Source: Klebsormidium nitens
Lineage: Eukaryota; Streptophyta; Klebsormidiophyceae; Klebsormidiales; Klebsormidiaceae
Reading direction: 5' to 3'
NCBI GenBank assembly: GCA_000708835.1
Contig: DF237065.1
Coordinates: 62,001-126,000, forward strand
Length of the DNA: 64,000 bases
Each line of letters begins with the position of its first letter. The stretch's first letter is position 1. The notes beneath the pieces were generated by a model. The model had not been told where the DNA came from. It ran no database searches and worked only from the letters and a program-made list of their open reading frames with translations. Of this stretch, positions 36,401-48,293 are shown piece after piece. The translations under genes were made by a program, and so were the position numbers.

Positions 36401-39115
36401 TGAGTGCTGTCCTGACAAAAGGGGTCCCTTTTCTCCACCTGAGTCAAGTCAATATTTTGTCCCAGCTCTGAACTGCAAACATTCTCTGTCAAAACGATGG
36501 TCACGACAACACAATATGTGGGGTGCAGTACTTGGAAATAGGCACAATCTTCTGAAGAAAAGGAACCTTGTTAGCTGCTGGATTGCTACGTACACGCCAA
36601 ATCCCGGAGTTTTTCTTCATTCTGATTGCAGTGCATCTCGTAGTTTGGATCGAAAAAGTGTGAAGCCTGACAGGCGTGGTTGCCTGAATTGTGAGGGGTC
36701 GGTGCAAGGGAATGCTCAAAACGTACAAAGAATCCTCTACCAGATAGAATGTTGACTTCTCACGAGTTCCTTTGCTTTTTCCCGGGTCAGCGATTGAACC
36801 TTCGCAGGCTCCATCTCTATAGCGCTCTTTCCGTAAAAGCTTTTCAAGACCCAGCAAAACCACTTTTCTTGTGTGACTTCAGGTCCGAGATAGAGGACCT
36901 GGTGAGAACGTGCAAGGGCCCCCATACACGGGAGCTGCTGCAGAAGATGCTGCAGCATCTTGAGACTACTGTGGGCGTGAGCTGCCACCTGGCTCGCTTT
37001 GGAACGCAGACGTTAATGTCGGACGCTTATCCGGACAACGTTTTCCAGCCAAGGACAGCAGCGCCCGCGACCACCTTCTGGCTTGTCGACGCCCGCGGAA
37101 CGGCGGTCGTCTCGCCCCTCCACGTGGCAGGCTTCAACCAGAGCCCTCACGAGGACTTCCTCCCGTGCGCACGGCGTTTGTACAAGCCGTTCGACGCACT
37201 CGGATGGCGCAGCCTGGCAACCCCGACCTACCACTGGAGGCAACTGCGGCAAACCTACAACAAACCCGAGAGCGGTAAGACATCGTGGAGGATTGCGTAC
37301 CATCAGCTTCTGAAGATAAGGGCTTGAAGACTTTGACGGATTGAGGCCCTATTCTCATTAGCGGCGGACGGCACAACAATTTTTAATCTAAATCTTCTGA
37401 TTGGCTCCGGCGAATGTGGAAAACTTCTACCGCGCTTCCACTAGCAGTTGTGCCGGCGGAACTCGATAAAAAAATGCTTACGTCAGCGGCACAAAAATAT
37501 TAAAAAGTTCGACCCTTGTGCCCCCTCGGGTCGAACTCCTATTTTTCTGTGCCGGGCAACCACGTGGTTGAACTGGCCACTCACAGCCCGAGGTGCTAGA
37601 TTCTGGCGCGCCAGGGCTGCAAGTTGCAACGTAGTGATGACTGTGCACAGGAGGCAAGCACAGCAGCTGTAGGATAGCCTGTAGGGTACCTAGCTGGTCT
37701 TTTGCCTGCTCGGGGTTTAGGGTTTTGCATGCCAGCGTGGCAATTCCCGATTTTGTACCAGGACTTGTGCCGTGGTGTGATTTCACTTGCGGCCGGCACA
37801 ACTTCACGCTTTTCGCTTTTTTGGGCACTTCCGGGCAAGTTCCGGGCAAAAAAGGATTTATTAATTGTTGTGCCGTCCGCCGCCAATGAGAACAGAGCCT
37901 GAAACCACTACAGCAGAATCTCGAGCACTGCCAGATTAGCAGATTGTTGAAGTTGGTCGCTTTTACCCTCGAGGTTGCGGGGTACTACTTGCGCCAAGAT
38001 CTGATGGCAGGTTAATGCTCGAGGCCGCTAGAAGATCCAGAGCTGCTCGAGCAAATCGCGGTGCCCTCTCCTTCCTACACTCTGTCTTTGTCAAGGGCCA
38101 GTGTTCGGATCTCTCCTTTCCTTCCGCAGGTTTCCTCTACAAGCAACCCGTTGACGCCCTGAGCTTGACGAAGATTGAGAAGGCTTTGAGAAATCAGCCT
38201 ACTCTCAAGAGCTTCTCCAAACCGGAGGGCGCTCTTGCTCTAGAGGCTAAGCTGCCCGCTTCGAGGACGGTGTTGCCCTCCGCCGAGAAGCTGCGTGACT
38301 CGGGCGTGCGGGGCAACGGCCTTGCTCTCGCTATCGTGTCATCTGCGCTCAAACAACAACCTCGCACGCTGAGGAGTCAGGTCGGCGCTCATGTGAAGAA
38401 GAAGTACGCGTCCCTCAAGCTTCCAAGGGTGACCTCGCCAGCAGAGGCCGGGCAGTGGGCAAACGGTGAGCGGTTCTTTGAAGTCCGCATAGACTGGTTG
38501 TACTCTAGGCAGCACCTCCTGTTTGCGTTGGCTTAAAGGAGTCAGCTCCTTTGCCGCTGTTCAAAAGGGGCTCCTTTCACCATCTCGCTTGCGTTCAGCT
38601 GTCCTTCTACGGGACTCCTAATACACTCGCCCTGCGAAAGCATATTCGAAGTGCTGCCTTTCCTTCTTTAGCGAGACTTCTTGTGTTTAACCGTCGCGGT
38701 CATCGTCCGCCGAATTTCAGTGTGCGCGAAACTGCTGATCTCGTTTTCCCGGGCTGATGAAAAGTGAGACACTTGGTGCAGTAGGTTCGAATGGAGCACA
38801 TCTGCAGGTGGTCCCTGCTTTCTACAAAGCTTCTGAAGCCCATACAGCCGCTGCTTTAATGCTCAATGTAACGGTTGACTCTTTTAATTTGCAGAGCACG
38901 CGCAGGAGGGCTCAGGCCTGGAGCTCGACTTCGTGCATGCGGCAGCCAGCTGCAAGGGCATCAACTTGGTGGTCGCTCTCGTGAACAAGGCCGGGCAGCT
39001 TCGGTACTACCAGGCCATTGGCGATGACAAGAAGCCGGAGGTGTCGTATGTGTTCGGTTTTGCAGACGGCGTTTACAGCCCTATCGGCTGGCGGAAGGAC
39101 GAGGACGATGAGTAG
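27417..39115 (+). CDS. Large multi-exon P-loop GTPase-like protein (dynamin/SLIP-GC-like, tentative)
   Basis: I traced 22 in-phase exons giving about 1485 residues: 27417-27705, 28029-28153, 28310-28452, 28833-29069, 29523-29766, 30104-30316, 30676-30909, 31163-31336, 31671-31712, 31975-32072, 32257-32443, 32698-32796, 32990-33218, 33526-33817, 34250-34336, 34695-34953, 35126-35242, 35508-35762, 36215-36399, 36883-37274, 38130-38465 and 38895-39115. Exon 18 uses a GC donor. GTPase-like signs are a degenerate Walker A GKPGSRKS (residues 253-260, Arg where Gly is expected), DCVG (417-420) in the G3 position, a following segment GANVIIPCTSDRVRTEEDG, and ILVCPDL (481-487) in the G4 position. Helical, charged sequence follows. 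Overall order resembles nuclear GTPase SLIP-GC/dynamin-like proteins, but identity is weak and the C-terminal 500 residues are unrecognised. An ATG at 26896 may begin an alternative upstream exon. Confidence 0.62.
35763..36214 (+). other. Probable GC-AG intron
   Basis: The exon ending FAQQ at 35762 is followed by GCAAGC, not GT. The CAG|GCAAG context is the consensus for the minor class of GC-AG introns. The acceptor CTGTCAG at 36214 leads in phase into VLHQERQRKGRALLAYMSVL. No in-frame GT donor near 35762 gives a continuous frame. Confidence 0.65.
37345..37899. mobile_element. 555-bp Harbinger-like MITE in intron of GTPase-like gene
   Basis: Inverted ends of about 36 bases (left GGCCCTATTCTCATTAGCGG then CGGACGGCACAACAAT) differ by a few transitions. 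They are flanked by the direct trinucleotide TGA at 37342-37344 and 37900-37902. Ends beginning GGC(C/T)CTGTT with a 3-base duplication resemble PIF/Harbinger MITEs. The interior repeats a GTGCCG/CGGCAC motif in both orientations. The element lies wholly within the intron 37275-38129, on neither splice site. Confidence 0.8.
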
Positions 39116-40128
39116 GTCGTGCCCAGGAGGAGTTGTGGTTGCTCAGAACAGTATCTGTAACTGAGCGGTTGTAAATTACGTCGGTTAGGGTCAGCTAAGT
39201 GTCCTTGTGGGTGTCGGTCACGTCTACCGCGCTGGTTTCGAGAGAGAAGCCTCGCAGTTGAAGACTGACGTCAGAACTGATCAGCGGTCGGTCTCACTTA
39301 TTGCAAGGGGCTTGTCTAGTATGTACATTACCTTAAATGAACACTCGAGAAGATGTTTGTCAGGCTAAAAAATAGCGTCCTCCTACACCCTCAAGCACCG
39401 ACTTTACAGTCTCGATGCAAGATGCAACCCTGCCCTATCACGTCCTCTGATTCAGAGAATGCACGTACCTATGTGCGTTTTCTTACCAATCTGGACTATG
39501 CATATCCAATTAGCTCAAATACATGCATGCGCTCACCAAATATACTCATTCTTGTGCCGCTAATGCAACGTGACCAGGACATATTCTAGATACACGCACC
39601 ATGTTTTCAATTAACACACGGAACAGCTTGTTGACGCACGTTTTGTGCAGCTATCGCGGTGATGTGCCAGCTTTGAATACAGAGACTCACTGACATATCA
39701 TGCGCACAAGCTTAGTATAGGTATAGGTGCTTATAAGGATCGATCGAGTGCAATGATCTGCCACATGTGGCATGATTGTCGTTTACCGTACCTATACTGT
39801 CCACACATGACGTACATGATTGACTAAGTGCATGCGCTGAAGGTGTCGGATTGAAGAGCATTATATAGAGCGTGCGTGCTACGTGACCACGACGGAATTT
39901 GTTGCTCAGCTTGCGTCATTCGACTCCAGAGCTCGTGAAATCTAGCGATCAAAAGCCTTTCTGAAGCAATTTTATATAACCGATTTGTGATGCGTTGACT
40001 TGCTAACAGGGGTACCATTCAATCTACACTATTATAAACGTTGATGTAAGACGTCACGGATCCAAGTCTACCGTCAACATGCTGACCGCAACGTAAGCGC
40101 ATACCCAGGTGGCCCTTCTTCTACTCAC
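39116..40128. other. Convergent intergenic region
   Basis: The plus-strand GTPase-like gene ends at 39115, and the last CFAP54-like exon I can support ends at 40129 on the minus strand. The stretch is AT-richer than the genes and presumably contains both 3' UTRs. A minus-strand open stretch at 39824-40018 could be a further CFAP54 exon, but nothing recognisable supports it. Confidence 0.4.
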
Positions 40129-43100
40129 GTAAATTGCTGTCCGACCGGGCTTCGTACGCTTGCGCGGTCCGTCGCCTGGTCAGCTCGGGGCAGGCCTCTC
40201 CCAGGGCTCCCGCTGACGTCACCATAAGCTGGAGAGCACACTCTGACGCCCCCCGAGCGGTCAGCGACATGCCCAGCTCGAAGACACGTGTCCACCCGTG
40301 GCCGCGAGCGCGCACAGCGCCAATTCCCTGAAGCCCACTGGCAGGACCTCTGCCGCCGTTGCGTCCGAACCGTCGCTGACGTCAGGGAGAGCGCCCGCGA
40401 GGCTCGAGCAAGTAGGCCGCCTTGGCGAGACCGCCGGAGATGCCACGTGGCGCATCCGGACAAAATTCCAAATTGTCTGACGGGGTTCCCCTAGTGTCCT
40501 TATCTTCCCCAATGCTCGGGCGACTGGGTGCCCCGTTCGGAGAAGAAGGGCTTGCGCTACCGCTGCTGACGTCACTTGCGCTTTCTGCTGCCGTTTCCTC
40601 CAGGATTCCGAAACAGCGCACGCTGTTGCGGAGCTTTGTGACGGCCCCCGCCCGCAAAGCATGCTGGCCCGCCCTGCGCCGCCGCCGGACGTGTGAATGC
40701 CCACCAGCCCCGGGTTTTCACACCTGCTCCTGGAGGATCCTCTCCTGGCACGGGCGTCGCCGCCGCCGACTTGCTGACGTCACCCTTTGTTTTCTTGGTT
40801 TCGCGCCGGTGGACGCGCTCGGCGGCCGCGGGATTGTGAAGTTCGACTCCGGCCGCTTGACCTCGTTCTAGGGGCTGGCTTTCCCGCTTCCAGGAGCCGG
40901 GGTTTGCGCGGGTTTCATGTCGGGTTGCGCTGATTCCAGCGCGATGTTCAGCCGCTCGATCCAGGGCCCGTCGCGCGCGAACCACTCGCGCATCTTTCGA
41001 ACGTCGCGGCTCCAAGCGGCCGCGAAAGTACGTATTTCTGGAGTGTTACTGCAGAGGCGATCCGACTCAATTCCAGCGCCGCCTGTTCTGGGCTCAGGGC
41101 CTCCTGTAGAACGGGGTCCTCAGCGGTCTGCACCGTGGACCCGCTCCGACTCTCGCTCCTTTTCCCGTCATCCTTAGCCGACGCTTTCTTGGTCAGCTTC
41201 TTTGCGCCCCCTCCTTTCCCTTTTGCCTGGAATTATCCTCCTGCACTTTTCTTTCCCGCTCAACATAACCCGGCCGCTTGTCCCAGGCCCTCACGATTCT
41301 CTTCCAACTCGCCGCCCCACTCGCCACCCGTTCGGTTTCCCCCCTCCCGCACTGCCCCTTCAACAACTCTCACGGCGAGCTCGAACGCGCGTGGATGGGC
41401 TGCGAGGTCGCCCTTCCGGGCGGCCCACGCCTTTTCACACCCGCCCGCAAGGTGTAAATGCACTCCCAGCATTTGAGCGGCAGCATCGGCGGGGGATCGG
41501 CGGAATCTTTCGACCGACAGCAAGAAAGTTATTCTCAAACGACGGCCAGTCTGGATCCGTCGGTAGTTTCCCTCTAGTAGTCGATTCTGCGCCTCTGCTT
41601 CTCGTCTCACCTTCTCCCCAGCCTCTTCTTTCCCCCTTCTTTCGACCCTATCGCCGCAGCAGAGCTTCCCGACCTGGGCGCATTTTCACTCTCTTTGGAG
41701 ACGCTCTTTCTGTGGAGTGTGAAGACCCCCAGGTCCATTATTCCAACAGCTTTCACCGCCTCGACCTCCGCTGTAACCGCCAGCCTTTCGAACAGCTGTG
41801 ACCTCAGCCCGGCCGCAACCTTCACAGCTCCTGACGTCAGCCCAGCCGTCTGATTGATCGTCGCCAACACACGTGGCAGCCGGCGAGCAGGGGCTGTATC
41901 GCCGGGCATTTTTCGGGTAGGTTCGCAGGGAGCGGGACCACCCGGTTGTAGAACCGGGTCACCGCTTTGTACACTAAAGGGGCGCATGTACACAGCGCCG
42001 CGGCCTGCGCCGCGATCAGCAGGCGGTGCGCTTGATTGTGGCGCTCGACTTGCGATGGAAGGAGCGAGTGCGGGGTTTGGGCGGGGTTTAGCGCGCGCAG
42101 CGGCCTGGGCGCGGCTTTGGACTCCATAAAAAGGACCTGGGTCGCGCAGGAAAAGAAGGTGACGTCAGTGGATTGGGCGACTGCTGCAAGCGGGACGGCT
42201 TCAGGAGGATAAAAGTTTAATGTATGTTTTTGATCTACAACACGACTCTCAATTTGAAGGAGGACTTAGGGTTGTTGGAGTTGATAAGCCTCAAACATGT
42301 TTCCACCTTTTCGAATAGAGGTGTAACCCACTGTGCACACGTCTAACTTTGCTCGCTGCTTCATTGACCGTGCGAAAGCTGGAGAGACGAAGTCAACTTT
42401 TCCTCAGTCCTGCCTCCCTTCTCTTTGTGTTTTCGAACACTTTGAAGTTTGGTGAGCAACATGCGCCTCCGCTTTCGTATGCTTTTCAAAAGACTGTTCT
42501 ACTGACTGTGATCCTTGAAACTTTTGACTGCCTCTTTGACCCCGGGGACCACATAGCTACCAATCCTCACCTGGACGAAGCTTCTGAGCAGCGTGTGGGG
42601 CGCCCCCCGAGTCCCGCGTCTCCGTCGCCGTGAGCTGGTCGCCGAAAAGTCGCTCCACCCCGTCTTCATCCACTGCTACCTTCTCCACCGAATGGGCGAC
42701 CACCGGCCGCGCCGCGGATAGCGCGTCTTTTGGGCACCCCACCCGGTGAGCGTCAGTGTCAGGTACGCTTGACACCGTAGTTTTGGCAGGGGTGACCGGG
42801 GGGTTGCTGGGCCCGACGGTGTCAGTGAGGGCGCCAGTCGCATCGTAGAAAGCGAGCGCGAAGATGTAGCGCTCGTTGGGCGTCAGGCCCGAGACGGTGA
42901 TGACATCAGAGAGGGGGGCGCACGTGCCCGCCTGCAGATGGAAAGTCCGGTAGTGAGTTGAAAGCTACCCGCAAACCTTCGAAAAGTGATGGAAGCTTTC
43001 TTGGTGGTGGCCACAGAAATCGGAAAGGTTCATAAGGCGTTAGTCAGGAGACATGGAGGTACGGCAGCGATGCAGCGAAACCAGAAGCTTTTGGCCGAGT

Positions 43101-45807
43101 AGTATAACCAGATAAAAGTAGAGTTTCGAGCGGTGAAGCGGAAATCTATCATTCTCAACTTCTAGGGACAATCAACTTACGCACAGGCTACGTCTACTCT
43201 GCGTCGGATTTGGTTTGCCTTCAGGATAGGCAAATCTTAGCTCATACTACAAAGGAAAGATAAGGATCAGCACCTGTCCCGGGGGAAGTCTGTGTTGTGC
43301 AGCGAGACCCCCACTCCGCTCCCCGCGACCTTCCCAAATACCGCGTGCGCGACCCGCTTTCCGTCCGGCGAGTCCCTTCCGCCGGAGCTCTTTCCGCTCT
43401 CTGATCGGGCAGGAAAAGCAGCAGCGGGCCGAATGGTTACCGACACACTGGTCCTCGTCAAGATGAGGGGGCCCGGAACGCCTCTACTAAACTGGTCCCT
43501 TCGCCGGCTAAGGCCAGAGCGCGCGCGCTTTCCTTCAGGGCGCGCGCGTTTTATGAGCTCCGCCTGCGCCTGCTGCAGGAAGAGCGCGCGGTCGGCTTGA
43601 GACGGGCGCGTCACGGCGATCTGTGTGAGCGCGCGCGCGCGCTGGTAGGGGTTGGCGTTGCACTCTCCGCGAAGCTCCTTTTCGACCTGCGGATGTGGAG
43701 TGGGGAGGTTGAATTCTGGGGTACGAAGTTCCAAAAGTTCTGAAAAGTTCTGAAAATTTTAGAAGGAAAAACGTAAGTTCGCCCGAGAGAGACGGCGAGG
43801 TTGTTTGCTGAAAAAACCAACGATCTAAGCATCCAGCTCGTACCTGCAGACAGTGAATTACATCCTAATGTATGCTTGACCTGCCGCTTGAACAGGATTA
43901 CTGCAAAGACTAGGAAGGAGGCAAACTTTCAACAGAACTTTCAGCGGCAAGCAGACCCCGAGAAATGGCGTCACAACAGCTGGTTCTCTTCAACAAGCAG
44001 AGCTCGTGAGATACCCTGACTGGTACGTGAACACAAAGTACAAGATCAACAGATCCTCAACGGAAGACTTCGGAGAAACGGGTGTTCTGGAGCCGAGTTG
44101 ACGGAAGACTTCGGGGAAACTGGTGCCAAATGATTTATTCAGCCCACGCTGCACAGTTAAGTCTGCTTCCACCGAAGCTCGAATCTCTTTCGGTCTCCGA
44201 CCCCTATGCACAACGCCAAACTGCAAATCAAACCGCGAAAAGCGAGGCAATGAGGAGCAAAGCGCAAGAGAACCCAAAAGCTATTGCAGGCAAAGCAAAA
44301 CGAAATTGCGGAGAACAAGGGAAAAAATTTCGTGGCATAGCCCACCTTTCCGGAAAGCCGCGGCGGCCGGCCGACGCGTGTCAGCCTGTCCTGCGCCTCC
44401 TTCTTCCCCTTGAGCGTCATCGCACCAAAGATGCTCGACTGCTGCTCGCGCTTGCGCAGCGTGCTCTCCTCGCGGCTCAGCCGCGCAGCCGCCTCCGCGG
44501 CCTCCGCGTGCCCGCCCAGCCGCTGCAGAATATACCTGTCGGTTATTTCTGATTCGATGGCTCGTCAACTCCAACCAAGCCAGTCCCGTTGTCTTGATTC
44601 GGGTTCTTTCAATCCGCCACAGAAGAATGAAACTTCGTTTCGGAGAATCATCTGTCTAGCTTTAGTTCACACTCCACTGCTGGCCGACAATCTGACCGTC
44701 CAGTCATGCCACTGACGGGAATTTGGCTAAAGGGTTTCTCTTATGAGGATAAGCGGCTACATTTTGCGCCGAAGCGTCCGATGAATCTTGTACAATGACC
44801 ATTTGCTGGACACCGACCTTCCGAGGAGTTGTAAGCAGTGCTCAATTGAGCCCCACGAGAAGATAAGACTTGTTTAATACCGACAGTGACAAGAACCGAC
44901 CGGAGTCCGCCAGGGGATGCTAGCTGAGCTCTCAAACTTACAAGCCGCAGTTGGCAGTACGTCATCAGGAGGTCCACGTGGCAGCTCCTCAGCACCTTCT
45001 GCGCCTCGTCGCCCAGGCCGCCCTCCCGCGCCTCCGCCCAACTCGGGTCGCTGACGTCATCGTGACGCGCACTTCTTGCTTGCGGTTATGACAGCAACGC
45101 AGGTACTCATCACCGGTGGGCAGCTCCTGTGCCGCTTGATCTGAAATGATCTGCAAGCGCAAAATAAAGGGGCTTATTCCTCATAAATTCCAGGCCGAGT
45201 ATCACAACCTATTCCGAGCGCAGGGTCTCCCAACATTGGGCAGCTCATGCGGCGCTCCATCTCTTAGACTCTGCAAGGTCCAAGCAAGAGGGCTTCGTTC
45301 TCATTCTTCCACAACTACAAGGATTAAGTATGAGTCCGTGATGTCGGGTCTAATCATTTACTTCAGAAAAGCAGCCTGTCATCCGGAGATACTCATCAAG
45401 TGGGCAGCTCCTACGCCACTTACTCTTCAAACAATATGCGGATCAACAACAGAACAATCAGCCTAAGGATGCTTGGATGCCTCTTCGGTGGTTCGCACAT
45501 GCTGCAACCGTCCTTCTCAGAGCCTTTACTGCTGACTCATCAAGGTACTCTTCAGCTTTGGGCAGCGGAGATTCTCAAAAGCTCTCCTCATGGAGCCCAG
45601 TTGCCTCTTCGAGCTTGCACAAACAATGGTCTCCCCAATGTCCCCACATGTTGCCACAAACTTAATGCAGGTTTCGACTTCTCCCAGTTCGAGGCTTACC
45701 ATAGAAGCCCCATACCTCAACGCTTGCTCCAAGATGTCTCGGAAGTCTCTCCCCAACATGCCTCCCGCTACCGCAGCTATTGATTCTTGCTCGGCAGACG
45801 ACAGGTG
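40129..45807 (-). CDS. CFAP54: CFAP54-like flagellar central-apparatus protein, partial model
   Basis: Supported exons on the minus strand are 45807-45700 (LSSAEQESIAAVAGGMLGRD...), about 45085-44942 (DEAQKVLRSCHVDLLMTYCQ...), 44522-44346 (RLGGHAEAAEAAARLSREES...), 43686-43274, 42931-42571, 42183-41611 and 40327-40129. The diagnostic part is VPGPLILTRTSVSVTIRP, then VAHAVFGKVAGSGVGVSLHN, then the fibronectin-III-like SGLTPNERYIFALAFYDATG, then QVERHNQAHRLLIAAQAAAL. This order is that of CFAP54, which scaffolds the C1 microtubule projection of motile axonemes. Human CFAP54 is about 3100 residues, so much of the protein is missing here or lies in exons I cannot call (45.8-48.3 kb and 40.3-41.5 kb). 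Several junctions do not keep phase (43274 to 42931, and 41872). The locus may be a real gene with unusual or missed exons, or a decaying one. Confidence 0.62.
41850..41872 (-). other. Frame break or 23-base micro-intron in CFAP54-like gene
   Basis: The frame encoding QVERHNQAHRLLIAAQAAAL...LLAGCH is open down to 41873. Coding resumes in another frame at 41849 (TAGLTSGAVKVAAGLRSQLF). The 23 bases between begin GTGTGT and end CAATCAG, so they have the form of a GT-AG intron but are far shorter than normal plant introns. A small indel in the genome or assembly would explain it equally well. Confidence 0.6.
45103..45580 (-). repeat. Ladder of a CFAP54-region segment
   Basis: On the plus strand, GTACTCATCACCGGTGGGCA then GCTCCTGTGCCGC (45103) is echoed at about 45233 (ACATTGGGCAGCTCATGCGG), 45389 (GATACTCATCAAGTGGGCAG then CTCCTACGCC) and 45540 (GGTACTCTTCAGCTTTGGGC). 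Spacing is about 130-155 bases. The series lies on the 5' side (gene orientation) of the exon around 45085, matching the acceptor-side ladders of ALG1. Confidence 0.7.
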
Positions 45808-45997
45808 CTGAGCATTATCGGCTGATCATCGTGCGGCACGTGTGACACTTGAGACCATGCGGGTCTGCATCATCTGAAGGAAGGCCCAAAGAGTGGTATC
45901 AGGATCGATATATCAAGGTGCAATTTGTCAGCGAAAGAGCCTGGGAAGGCGATTACTTCTAGCGTGGAAAGAGCTAAACCGTGCGAATGTGCTCTCC

Positions 45998-46310
45998 GTC
46001 AGCTACAACAACTTGCATGGAATCACCGGCCCTCCAAGGGAGACAATTTGCACCAACCCTTATATACCGAATACATTTATAAGCCATGCGAACTATCTAC
46101 TATCCGTCAGCTATGACATTCTACCAAGGATGGCGGCCCTGCAGGCCAGACAGGTTGCACCGACCCTTCTTTACAGAAGAAATCTCAGGGCCGTGCAATG
46201 AGGCTGTTTTTTGCCGTAAGCTATAACATTCTACCGGGAATGGCCGGCCCTGCAGGCAGAAAACTGGCACCAACCCTTCCGTGCAATTTGTCTAGCAGGG
46301 TCGCACAGCG
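45998..46310. repeat. Three tandem units of about 109 bp
   Basis: Units begin with GTCAGCTACAACAACTTGCA (45998), GTCAGCTATGACATTCTACC (46106) and GTAAGCTATAACATTCTACC (46216). Each continues through GGCCCT(G/C), AGACA or AGAAA, and GCACC(A/G)ACCCTT. Steps are 108 and 110 bases. No sustained reading frame crosses all units. Confidence 0.8.
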
Positions 46311-46835
46311 GCTGCCTTCTCACCTGACCGTGTCTTCAGTTGCTCCTTGCAGTCACGGCGCCCCTCACGGGGGCGGGGGCTCCTGCTCGAGAGTTCATCT
46401 CTGCGGACGCCCTGCCCTACTCGAGGTGGCCCGCAGCCGACAAAGCGACGGCTCGCTGAAAGCCCTCGAGCAGGGCCGACTTTGGGACGTCAGCCAGCGC
46501 ATGGAGGCGCTCGTGGCAGCCCCGAAGGCCCCACGTCAGGCAGCCTCCGTCCAGAAAGGGCCGGCCGACCCGCATGCCTCCCTCGCCAGCCCACCCACGC
46601 TCCCCGCGTCACTTTGCCAGACGCGCCCCCCCTCACGGCCGCCTTCAGAAGCGCGCTCCTGACCCAACTTTGGATTGTCGGTGAGGGAGACACCGTCTGC
46701 GCTCGAGACACGGGGGGGCGCTGAGCGGGTCCTCTTGCCTTTCCCATGGTCGTCTTTGAGGCCTGCATGAGAAGAGCGTGGAACCTCAGTTGGAGGAGAA
46801 GGAGGGCCATGCCTATGGGGAACTGGGAACACTGT

Positions 46836-47040
46836 GATCAATGGCATGTACCAGAAATCGAGGGCTTCACTTCTAAACAGAACAGACCTTTCTTCGATAC
46901 ACTGCAAGGAATACTTGCCCTACCCGTGCATATGCATTGTTAATGGCAGGTGTACCGAGAATCAGGAGCTTTACTTCAAGAAGAACAGACCTTCCTTTGG
47001 TACAAGGGAGGTTTGCAGCATCACCTGGAGTGCGATGCAG
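46836..47040. repeat. Two tandem units of about 103 bp
   Basis: The segment ATCAATGGCATGTACCAGAA ... AACAGACCTTTCTTCGATAC at 46836 is repeated from about 46939 as TTAATGGCAGGTGTACCGAG ... AACAGACCTTCCTTTGGTAC, with scattered changes and small indels. It is of the same scale as the other ladders in the window. Confidence 0.7.
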
Positions 47041-48293
47041 AAACCTTCATCCTCGTCACAATCTGCATCGATGGGGGCCCATGGATCTCTTGCTGCGGGA
47101 TCGACCTGGACAGAGGACACCAGATACTCAACACCTCAGGAGAGCCCTAGCGACACCCCACCTTGGTGCTGCGCTAACGCAGTCTTTGCGGATGCTCGGG
47201 TCCGTGCTGCGACTTGCTACCCCGTTCATTCCAATCTTCGCACAGTACATCATTGGTTGCGCTGCGCTTTGAGCTCCACGGGCAGCCAACAAGCTGGTAA
47301 TCAGTGCAGAGATTGAGCGCAACCACCTGGACAGCCAGAAGCTGAGAGGAGTGATGAAATTGCCTCCTACCGTCACGCTTTCAGCGCATCCCTGCAATCC
47401 CATCAGGTAGCAGGCCGCACTAGTTTCAAAACCTTTCTTACACTTGCAGCTTGTCGCTGTAAGCAGCGAGCTTCCTCAAAGGAAACCTCCACCAACTGGC
47501 AGCGACTGTACAACGTTGAGAAAGACAAAGGGCCTGACCTTACCTCTCCTGAGCAATTGGGCTCTATCTGCTTGGTGCGTCCTGAACTGCTTCATTCTTC
47601 GGATGCAAATGCCAGCTAGGCAGGCCAAGACTCTGAGGAGTCCTATTTCATGGGAAACCGTTACAAGCAGGCGGCAGCAAGGTGATGATTCTCACTTTTT
47701 AAATATTGGCCACGCTCACCCCCCCCGATGAAGCGGCCCCCAGGATTCAGCCGCGCACTCTTGGATTCATCCTATCTACATCCAACGCCTCACCGGTGAT
47801 GAAACCCCCAAAGTTGTGTCCTGCAAGCGCCCTGCTGCCCCCTTCTACCTCTCTTCTTTGCCCTCTGGGGGATCCCTCTGGGCTATACCGAAACCATCTC
47901 TCTTTCAACACCTAGGTACTCGTACTGGTCGGCCCACGGACGGGCGGCCGCCCGGCTCAGGAGGCGCGGCCGGCCAGGCGGCCTCAGGAGTCAGGATCAT
48001 TGACACACTATTAGTATTAATTAGTATGCATGCATGTAGACGGTGACCACTGGGTGGAGGCTGCCAACTTCCACCTTTCCCGGCAATTGGTAAATTCTCA
48101 AAGCACAAGCAACTGAGGCCGCTGCGCAAGTTGATCGTTATCTTACTTGTAAATTGCTTGTACATTCTACAGATGCGAGTTGGCAGGTCCATCAAGTCTT
48201 CTGCTATGATGCTGCCGCCCGGTCTTTCCTATCCCACTCAGACGGAAGGCATGTCAGCACCTTAACGCCACATGCGTTGCAGCCCCGCACAGT

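Larger units (their letters stand above)
45808..48293. other. Unresolved region upstream of CFAP54-like gene and receptor kinase
   Basis: More 5' CFAP54 exons are expected here on the minus strand, but I could not fix any. GC-rich segments at about 46330-46680 and 47130-47400 have coding-like composition in frames on both strands. The rest includes two tandem repeat arrays (45998-46310 and 46836-47040). The promoter of the receptor kinase must lie at the right end. Confidence 0.4.

Noticed and set aside
46347-46724. Plus-strand GC-rich frame as an independent gene
   Set aside because: Frames are open on both strands because of high GC. No domain is visible, and it may instead overlap unresolved CFAP54 exons.
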